Made by a program: the position numbers and the translations under genes. This document shows positions 60,724-64,000 of a stretch of 64,000 nt of DNA, piece by piece. The first letter of the stretch is position 1; each line of letters opens with the position of its first letter. The stretch lies in contig NZ_BOPG01000077.1 of NCBI RefSeq assembly GCF_016863635.1, positions 1 to 64,000 of the forward strand, read 5' to 3'. This DNA comes from Virgisporangium aurantiacum (GTDB taxonomy: Bacteria > Actinomycetota > Actinomycetes > Mycobacteriales > Micromonosporaceae). The notes beneath the pieces are model-generated. The model was not told where the DNA came from. It did not search any database and saw only the letters and a list, made by a program, of their open reading frames with translations.

Positions 60724-60741
60724 CGGCTCATCTTGCCTGGT

Positions 60742-61968
60742 TCAGGCTGCGACCGCCGATGACGGGATCAGCAGTGGCGCGGCCCGGTGGGCGTCGATCC
60801 GTTGGATCAGATCGTCGAGGTCGGCCCGGGTGAACCGCCAGTTGAACGGGCGGGCGGCGGCGTTGTACCGCGGTTCGAACGCGGTCAGCCGCGCCGCTAA
60901 CGCGTCGAGGTCGGCGAAGTCGACCGGTTTGATGACCTTGCGTTGCAGGACCGAGAACACGATCTCGATCTGGTTCAGCCAGCTCGCATGGACCGGCAGG
61001 TGGACCAGCGTCGCGGTCGGCCACGCCGTTCGCATCCGGTCGACCGAGGCTTGCCCGTTGTGCGAGGAGCCGTTGTCGACGATCCAGAACACCCGTTTCG
61101 CCGACGCATACGGCTCAGTCGTCATGACCTGCTCCGCCAGTTCGGCGAACGGGACGATGCCGGTCTTCGGAGCCACCCGGCCGATCAGCTGCGCCCGGTG
61201 CACGTCATAGGCGCCGAAGTAGGCGAGCGTGCCGTGCCGCTCGTACTCAAACTCCACCCGCCGCACCCGCCCCGGCCCGGCCGCGAGCTCGGGGTGGCAG
61301 CGCGAGAGCGCCTGAAGTTGGCTCTTCTCATCCGCGGAGATCACGAACTCGTCGGCGCCTAACGGTGAGTCGTCCCAGATCCGCTCGTACAGATCCAGCA
61401 CCCGGGCCGCCTTGGCCGCGAAGTCAGGATCGCGCGGGAAGATCCACGACCGGTGCCGCCACGGTCTGATCGCGTCTTCGGCCAGCCAGCGACGCACCGT
61501 CGAGGCTGACACGCTCACCGCCAGGCCCTCCGCCACCGCCTGGGCGGCCAGCTCCGCCGAACTCCACCGCGACCACGGGAGCGGATCAGCCACCTGCCGC
61601 GCGGCCGGTGGCTGACAGGCCATCGCCTTGACCCCGGCCACCACCTCGGCCGGGAACCGGCGCGGCCGGCCCGACCGTGGCCGGTCCTTCAACCCGGCCA
61701 ACCCCTCGGCGACGAACCGTTTACGCCACTTGCAGACCGTGTCGACGTCCACACCCAGCCGCTGGGCGATATCCACATTCATCACACCGTCGGCCGCCAG
61801 CAACACGATCCGAGCCCTCTGCACCAGCCAGAACGGCGCGGTATAACCGGCCACCGACGCTTCCAACACCACACGATCGGTGTCAGATAGCACCACCACG
61901 AACGGAGAACGACGAGACACCCCAGCCCCCGCCACCAGCGGACACATGAGGGCTCGGCGCTTCCCCAC
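60742..61968 (-). CDS. IS630-family transposase
   Basis: The product of up to 408 residues (likely start ATG at 61947, 401 residues) has an N-terminal double helix-turn-helix (RARIVLLAADGVMNVDIAQR, LGVDVDTVCKWRKRFVAEGL, SVSASTVRRWLAEDAIRPWR) and the DDE domain: FVISADEKSQLQALSR with the first aspartate, VFWIVDNGSSHNG with the second, and HASWLNQIEIVFSVLQRKVI with the glutamate. All catalytic residues are present and the frame is uninterrupted, so the element may be active. Confidence 0.93.
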   Translation of the reverse strand: MGKRRALMCPLVAGAGVSRRSPFVVVLSDTDRVVLEASVAGYTAPFWLVQRARIVLLAADGVMNVDIAQRLGVDVDTVCKWRKRFVAEGLAGLKDRPRSGRPRRFPAEVVAGVKAMACQPPAARQVADPLPWSRWSSAELAAQAVAEGLAVSVSASTVRRWLAEDAIRPWRHRSWIFPRDPDFAAKAARVLDLYERIWDDSPLGADEFVISADEKSQLQALSRCHPELAAGPGRVRRVEFEYERHGTLAYFGAYDVHRAQLIGRVAPKTGIVPFAELAEQVMTTEPYASAKRVFWIVDNGSSHNGQASVDRMRTAWPTATLVHLPVHASWLNQIEIVFSVLQRKVIKPVDFADLDALAARLTAFEPRYNAAARPFNWRFTRADLDDLIQRIDAHRAAPLLIPSSAVAA

Positions 61969-61990
61969 GCCGAGACCAGATCATCAACTT

Positions 61991-62018
61991 ACACCGATGC
62001 AATTACCGGCAGGACCAC
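61991..62018 (-). repeat. Right terminal inverted repeat of the IS630-type element
   Basis: On the minus strand it begins GTGGTCCTGCC and ends TCGGTGT, matching 22 of 28 positions of the left repeat. Confidence 0.85.
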
Positions 62019-62232
62019 TAGACGACGTGGATGGTTGGCTGCGGGTCCATCTCGCGGTCAAGCCAGCCGCGCGGCGTCAGCTCCGGGCCGGCCTGGAGAA
62101 GATCCTCCCTCCGTCCACCTGAACCACGCACCTACGGGCGCCAACGGGTGCCTCTTTCGCGGCAGATCCGCGTACTGCGGGTGGATGCTTCCGGGCTTCG
62201 CGGATCTTGCGCTCATCCGGCAGGATCGGCCC

Positions 62233-62556
62233 GTGGACTGGAACGAGTTGCTGTGGCATACCGAGCGCCGCCTCGGGATGTACGTCGGCCGTCTGCGGTA
62301 CGACCGTGCGTATTCGATGGTGACCGGATTCGACCTTGCGCGCGGGCAGGGTGACCTCGCCAGGTTCCAGGTGTGGATGGCTGAACGTCACGGCGACACC
62401 GCCCTCGCATGGCCCTCGCTGGTCCTCAAGGAGGTCTTCGGAAACCGGGCCGGTGAAGAGTCGCTCCGGACCGACGAGGACCACCAGATTGCCATCGAGC
62501 ACCTCTGTGAGCGCCTACGCGAGTTCCTCAACCTCCCCGAGAACGACCCTCGATAA
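62233..62556 (+). CDS. Small hypothetical protein
   Basis: The 107-residue product from the GTG at 62233 begins VDWNELLWHTERRLGMYVGR, then LRYDRAYSMVTGFDLARG, RFQVWMAERHGDTALAWPSL and IEHLCERLREFLNLPENDPR. The frame is open to 62035 but conserved-looking sequence starts at the GTG. I recall similar orphan proteins in Micromonosporaceae and Streptomyces, with no known function. Helical, soluble, no cofactor motif. Confidence 0.72.
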   Translation: MDWNELLWHTERRLGMYVGRLRYDRAYSMVTGFDLARGQGDLARFQVWMAERHGDTALAWPSLVLKEVFGNRAGEESLRTDEDHQIAIEHLCERLREFLNLPENDPR

Positions 62557-62661
62557 CGCATACGGTTGGTGCCAGAACTGGATGGCGCGCGCAGCGCGGC
62601 ATGACAGGATGTTCGGATTGTCCGCAGCGGCCCGTGCGGCGTTGTTGAAGGAGTGTCGCGG

Positions 62662-63249
62662 ATGATCGAGGTCCACCCCGCGGTGGCGGAACGCTTCGAT
62701 GACGTTGCCGCGATACTCGCACCGAGGAACCCCGACGCTCCCAGTTGCTGGTGCCTGAGCTACCGCGTGCCGAACGCGGAGTTCCACTCACTGCGCGGCT
62801 CGGCACGCCCGTCACGCCTGCGACGTTACGCCGAAGAGGGCACGCCGCCCGGGGTTGTCGCATACGTCGACGGCGAGCCGGCCGGCTGGTGTTCGGTGAG
62901 CCCACGCGCCAGTCACCACCGGCTCAACCGGTCGCGGACGATCCCGACGATCGACGACCTGCCCGTGTGGAGCATCGTCTGCCTGGTCGTCCGCGCCGCG
63001 TTCCGGCGGCAGGGACTCGCCCACCACCTGGTGAGCGGGGCAATCGACTACGCCCGGTCTCAGGGAGCGCCGATGCTCGAGGCGTATCCGGTGGATTCGC
63101 GGGCCGGCCGGATCAGCGCATCGCTCGCCTACGTCGGTACGACGCACCTGTTCGAGGCCGCCGGCTTCACCCGTGTCACGGAGACCACCTCGAAATCCGG
63201 CGGCGCGATCCGCTGGCTCATGCGCCTGGACCTCACAAACCACAGCTGA
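62662..63249 (+). CDS. GNAT-family N-acetyltransferase
   Basis: The 195-residue product from the ATG at 62662 (GGAG upstream; a GTG at 62653 is also possible) has the GNAT pattern: an IEVHPAVAERFDDVAAILAP start, GVVAYVDGEPAGWCSVSPRA beta strands, and the acetyl-CoA loop VWSIVCLVVRAAFRRQGLAH with HLVSGAIDYARSQGAPMLEA (RxxGxA-like RRQGLAH), then HLFEAAGFTRVTE. An early SCWCLSYR segment resembles the Cys-rich start of a GNAT subgroup. Substrate unknown. Confidence 0.88.
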   Translation: MIEVHPAVAERFDDVAAILAPRNPDAPSCWCLSYRVPNAEFHSLRGSARPSRLRRYAEEGTPPGVVAYVDGEPAGWCSVSPRASHHRLNRSRTIPTIDDLPVWSIVCLVVRAAFRRQGLAHHLVSGAIDYARSQGAPMLEAYPVDSRAGRISASLAYVGTTHLFEAAGFTRVTETTSKSGGAIRWLMRLDLTNHS

Positions 63250-63781
63250 CCAGTGAACCCGCCGGCACGTTGTGGCAGTACGGCGTCGAAGTGCTCGACG
63301 AGCCGATCGGGCATGGCCTCGTATCGCACGATGACGGCCCCGAGCGGGTAGGTCCGGACGGTGACGGTATGCATGCCCGGGCCTCGTGTCTGGGATTGCC
63401 GGTCCGAAACGTCGAGCGCCCGTGGGAGCGGATACAGATCGGACCCGGCCGGCATGCAGACGGCACCATCACCGGCCCGGCGTACTCGACGATGTGCCGG
63501 TAGCGGTTCGCCTCGACTTTCCCGCCATGCGTGACATGGGCATCAGCGATACGAAGTTCCTCAGACCACTCGACTGATCGGGCCCGGATGCCGCACCGGA
63601 TCGCGGCCAAATGGATCCGGATGCCAAGATCGCAGTGCGGCACGGGGACGTGTACCGCGGCCGCCCTTCCGTGACAGCCGAAGCTGACGACGTTCCCCAT
63701 TCGTTGCGCCCGGATGCAGCAGTTCGGACCCGGGCCGCGTTCAGTAGGGCATGGGAGAACACCGGCGGGGGAGGCGACTCG
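63250..63781. other. Intergenic region, no firm gene
   Basis: Minus-strand frames here (for example 63129-63374 starting MHTVTVRTYPLGAVIVRYEA and 63233-63925) show partly coding-like composition, but overlap the acetyltransferase or sigma factor and have no ribosome binding site. They may be decayed genes. The promoter of the sigma factor is expected at the right end. Confidence 0.35.
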
Positions 63782-64000
63782 ATGGACGCTGAGATTCGCC
63801 ATGACTTTGTCACGTACGTCCAGGCGCGTTCCCCGGTCCTGTTCCGCATGGCGATGGCGATCACCGGACACCGCGAGCAGGCGGAAGATCTCCTCCAGAT
63901 CGCGCTGATGCAGGCGTTGCGGCACTGGTCGCGGATCCGCGGCGACGACGCCGACGCGTACGTGCGTCGCATCATGTACCGGCAGTACATCAGCTGGTGG
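63782..64000 (+). CDS. SigE-family ECF sigma factor (5' part, cut by window end)
   Basis: The first 73 residues are visible, starting at an ATG with GGGGGAGG eight bases upstream. They read MDAEIRHDFVTYVQARSPVL, FRMAMAITGHREQAEDLLQI, ALMQALRHWSRIRGDDADAY and VRRIMYRQYISWW, the sigma region 2 pattern of SigE-family ECF factors, similar in layout to the one at 10289-10810. The rest lies beyond the window. Confidence 0.92.
   Translation, partial: MDAEIRHDFVTYVQARSPVLFRMAMAITGHREQAEDLLQIALMQALRHWSRIRGDDADAYVRRIMYRQYISWW

Larger units (their letters stand above)
60357..62018 (-). mobile_element. IS630-type (Tc1/mariner superfamily) insertion sequence with passenger gene
   Basis: The 1662-bp element is bounded by inverted repeats of about 28 bases with 22 matches and flanked by TA on each side (60355-60356 and 62019-62020), the usual target duplication of the family. 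It contains an intact transposase and a second gene of 117 residues, both on the minus strand. The hosting gene is restored by excision in silico, so the boundaries are precise and the insertion is recent. Confidence 0.9.
59721..62122 (+). pseudogene. Hypothetical gene interrupted by an IS630-type element
   Basis: The 5' part (59721-60356) encodes 212 residues starting PTWEQLDELSRLPDPSTLLF with a beta-rich body and a CPWCAGGPP pair, ending FTAHAAAQELEL. The 3' part (62021-62122) continues with DDVDGWLRVHLAVKPAARRQ and ends PPST. Removing the element together with one copy of the TA duplication joins GAA-CTA-GAC in frame and gives an uninterrupted 245-residue product. In the present state translation runs into the element and stops at 60416. 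The family is unknown to me. Confidence 0.85.

Noticed and set aside
63129..63374. Minus-strand frame starting MHTVTVRTYPLGAVIVRYEA
   Set aside because: The first 40 residues look coding-like, but the frame overlaps the acetyltransferase by 120 bases and has no ribosome binding site. It is described only as an intergenic remark.

Overview
This is high-GC (roughly 70%) actinobacterial DNA with Streptomyces/Micromonospora-like codon use: GTG starts are frequent and many genes overlap by ATGA. SigE-type ECF sigma factors, SARP regulators, YtrA-type GntR control, secreted proteins with AxA signal peptides and many partial RHS/HYR/IS remnants point to an actinomycete, most likely Micromonosporaceae; this assignment is inference from gene style only. 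No tRNA, rRNA or CRISPR array was seen. The window reads as an accessory, rearranged chromosome region in which intact single-gene functions alternate with decayed mobile DNA.

Region 1 (1-17.2 kb): a decayed integrase, a secreted M1 aminopeptidase, an arginase-fold hydrolase, a HAF-like secreted protein, an ECF sigma factor with its ATGA-overlapped membrane partner, a secreted nucleoside hydrolase and a large Hsp70/lipoyl-like/beta-propeller fusion. Between them lie at least nine broken genes: a SARP regulator with a one-base deletion, a DNRLRE/RHS wall protein, IS1182-, IS630- and IS1380-type transposases, an IS630/HYR chimera, a kinase-like ATPase and an RHS core.

Region 2 (17.2-38.7 kb): mostly intact. 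It holds a large LuxR-ATPase regulator divergent from an OsmC plus FAD-oxidoreductase pair; an RCC1-repeat secreted protein; a peptidoglycan-binding protein; a SARP regulator overlapping a 2H phosphoesterase (2'-5' RNA ligase family); a secreted phospholipase A2; a sulfotransferase; a two-component system divergent from a membrane protein, multicopper oxidase and three further membrane proteins; and a protein with three CxxC/CPAGGxH repeats. Several strong hairpin terminators separate the units.

Region 3 (38.8-50.5 kb): small hypothetical proteins and three HEAT/LRV-like repeat proteins, a trypsin-like secreted protease, a LysR/MFS divergent pair, and fragments of RidA, VOC and IS3 genes.

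Region 4 (50.6-59.5 kb): a GntR(YtrA)-ABC-permease operon behind a near-perfect palindromic operator, a stand-alone LuxR HTH protein, an integrase fragment, a membrane protein with a Ser/Cys-only tail, a DHA2-type MFS exporter and a cytochrome P450 lacking the ExxR motif.

Region 5 (59.7-64 kb): an intact IS630-type element with terminal inverted repeats, a TA duplication and a non-transposase second gene, inserted into a gene whose reading frame is exactly restored when the element is removed. It is followed by a small hypothetical protein, a GNAT acetyltransferase and the start of a second SigE-type sigma factor cut by the window end.
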